This document shows, in pieces, positions 62,005 through 64,000 of a stretch of 64,000 nucleotides of DNA (within the stretch, counting starts at the first letter, position 1; the number at the start of each line of letters is the position of its first letter). Location of the stretch: the NCBI GenBank assembly GCA_029851415.1, contig CM056744.1, positions 117,274,838 through 117,338,837 on the forward strand. Reading direction: 5' to 3'. Under the pieces are notes generated by a model. That model saw only the letters and a program-made list of their open reading frames with translations. It was not told where the DNA came from and did no database searches. Made by a program: the position numbers and the translations under genes. Source of the DNA: Eretmocerus hayati (Eukaryota > Arthropoda > Insecta > Hymenoptera > Aphelinidae).

Positions 62005-64000
62005 CAGGGTGTCTGGGAAAAATCCGCAAAAATTTTTTTCTGTTAGTACTATCTTTAAATCGTACGAAAATTTTTTTCCAGATTCTTATGGCCCTCCCTG
62101 TAGGCCCTAGGGCCCATGAAAGAGCCATTATAGGCCCTTTTTCAGTCTATTTTACAAAAATCGTAGTTTCAACGAAATCCAACATTTTTCAACGTACTTG
62201 GACGCATTTTTCTCATTAAGACTGATACTTTTCAGAAAAAAATTGTCCCAAACAAATAAGTCAGCCTGACAACTTCTGCAAGCTATTTATTGAGAGCAAA
62301 TTTTAGCAATTTCTGCGTCATCTTGTGGGCGACCTAGATCCAACTACAGAGGAGATAATTGACTTTTACTAGTGGCCATTTTAAAGGTCTTGAAAAAACC
62401 TACAATTTGCCTACTTGTACAAGTCAATTATCACACTTTTTGTTGGAAATACAGACGGTACAAGTTGAGCTATTTTTGAAAAAGTCGAAAATTCAGGACT
62501 CAATTCCAAAAATATATCTTAATTTTCTTCCACCAAAATTGTGCAAAAATGTTCTTTGAGACATCTCCATTCAGTGGAAAAAATTTGGCGGAGGTTATTT
62601 TTTTTAATTTTTTTGCCGAGCGTTACAAAATACCGCGTTTCGTCGTTTTAGCAAAAACGGCATCTTTGACTACGGTCACATATGCTCCCATCTGGACTGA
62701 TGTGCACCAATCTGTGTGGAAGTACTCCCCAAAGTACCCCCAAGTACGTGTAAGGAGTTGCGGGTACGAGCTTCGGGACAGGAGCGAGCTGGAGGTTCTA
62801 TTTACCAAGTCAAAAATAGGCATTATTTTGGCTATTTGAGCGTACGCGACCGAGAGCATGATTTTACTTGTTCTGGCTTCCGAATGAGATAATGGGATAG
62901 AACGAGGATCCAAACATACTTTTCCGACTCAAAATGACTATCTAAACACCATTACGCAGTCAGTTTTGCGTATAGAATTATCTCTATGTCCCAGAAGAAT
63001 TTAGATTGTGTGACGGGTTCGGACGCCGTTGAGGCAATAGACGACGTTCTAGAGCCGGAATGACCTCAGATTTGAGTTCAGATGGCCGTTTTGAGTCGGA
63101 GAATTATGTTTGGATCCTCATTCTAGCCCATAATCTCATTTGTAAGCCAGAACAAGTAAAATCATGCTCTCGGTCGCGTACGCCCGAATAGCCAAAATAA
63201 TGCCTATTTTTGACTCGGTAAATAGAACCTACAGCTCGCTCCTGTCCCGAAGCTCGTCCCCGCAACTCCTTACACGTACTTGGGGGTACTTTGGGGAGTA
63301 CTTCCACACAGATTGGTGCACATCAGTCCAGATGGGAGCATATGTGACCGTGGTCAAAGATGCCGTTTTTGCTAAAACAACGAAATTCGGTATTTTGTAA
63401 CGCTCTGCAAAAAAAATTTTAAAAAAGTAACCTCCGCCAAATTTTTTCCACTGAAAGTAGATGTCTCAAAGAACATCTTCGCACAAGTTTGGTGGAAAAA
63501 AATTAAAATATACTTTTGTCCTGAATTTTCGACTTTTTCAAAAATAGCTCAACTTGTACCCTCTGTAACTCCAACAAAAAGTGTGATAATTGACTTTTAC
63601 AAGTAGGTAAATTGTAGGTTTTTTCAAGGACTTTAAAATAACCACTAGTAAAAGTCAATTTTATCTCCTCTCTAATAGTTGGATCTAGGTCGCCCACAAG
63701 ATGACGCAGAAATTGCTAAAATTTGCTCTCAATAAATAGCTTGCAGAAATTGTCAGGCTGACTTATTTGTTTGGGACAATTTTTGTCTGTAAAGTATCAG
63801 TCTTAACGAAAAAAATGCATCCAAGTACGTTGGAAAATGTTGGATTTCGTTGGAACTACGATTTTTGTAAAATAGACTGAAAAAAGGTCTAAAACGGCTC
63901 TTTCATGGGCCTTAGGGCCTACAGGGAGGGCCGAAAAAATCTGGAAAAAAATTTTCGTACTATTTAAAGATAGTATTAACAGAAAAAAATTTTTGCGGAT
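62005..64000. mobile_element. Large foldback / TIR element running off the window
   Basis: The left arm runs from about 62005 to 62937, and its near-complete reverse complement from about 63090 to the window end at 64000, with a 150-bp unique centre. The arms share TTTCATGGGCC next to AGGGCCTACAGGGAGGGCC-type blocks and a 78-codon frame readable in both (minus 62856-62623, plus 63164-63400). The left boundary CAGGGTGTCTGGGAAA resembles a hAT-type terminus. The right end is cut off. No transposase is visible. Confidence 0.8.

Overview
This window looks like nuclear DNA from an insect. It is AT-rich and has many short-intron genes, all recognisable as conserved animal proteins, with abundant DNA-transposon debris. 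A hymenopteran is plausible from the look of the ADP/ATP carrier and the general gene style, but the sequence alone does not prove the order. Exon boundaries were read by hand from GT/AG sites plus family homology. Ten complete models (METTL17, C9orf78/TLS1, flotillin-1, ADP/ATP carrier, TMEM9, syntaxin-7/12, RNF41, CCDC43, gamma-SNAP, LRSAM1) splice to an exact multiple of three with no internal stop, and POLE3 is uninterrupted.

Layout. 1-7 kb: the 3' end of protein phosphatase inhibitor 2 (+) converges on METTL17 (-), which is divergent from C9orf78/TLS1 (+). 7-11 kb: flotillin-1 (+). 12.7-20.8 kb: an ADP/ATP carrier (+) converges on TMEM9 (-). The last TMEM9 intron carries a 3.2 kb hAT-like element with an 8-bp target-site duplication. 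22.4-28.8 kb: syntaxin-7/12 (-) and RNF41/Nrdp1 (+) are divergent, and a 207-bp MITE sits in an RNF41 intron. 30.7-34.4 kb: CCDC43 (-) and gamma-SNAP (-). 34.4-43.5 kb: gene-poor and repeat-rich, with a 1.2 kb foldback, a 35/36-bp alternating satellite, and a 5.5 kb LTR retrotransposon inserted just upstream of POLE3. 43.5-48.6 kb: POLE3 (+) converges on LRSAM1 (-). 49.9-59.3 kb: an unrecognised minus-strand multi-exon gene. 59.3-64 kb: intergenic, ending in a very large foldback that runs off the window.

The genes are housekeeping functions with no operon-like logic. Several share themes: membrane trafficking (syntaxin-7/12, gamma-SNAP, LRSAM1, flotillin-1, TMEM9), ubiquitin ligation (RNF41, LRSAM1) and mitochondria (METTL17, ADP/ATP carrier). 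This reads as chance neighbourhood rather than a cluster.

The most interesting material is not the gene list but the repeats. These are a non-autonomous hAT with internal inverted minisatellites, an LTR element whose two LTRs look identical although its interior is wrecked, a diverged inverted copy of the POLE3 promoter 2 kb away, paired hairpins in an LRSAM1 intron, and the terminal foldback. The uncharacterised gene at 49.9-59.3 kb is the best candidate for undescribed protein biology. I see no CRISPR, rRNA or tRNA gene.
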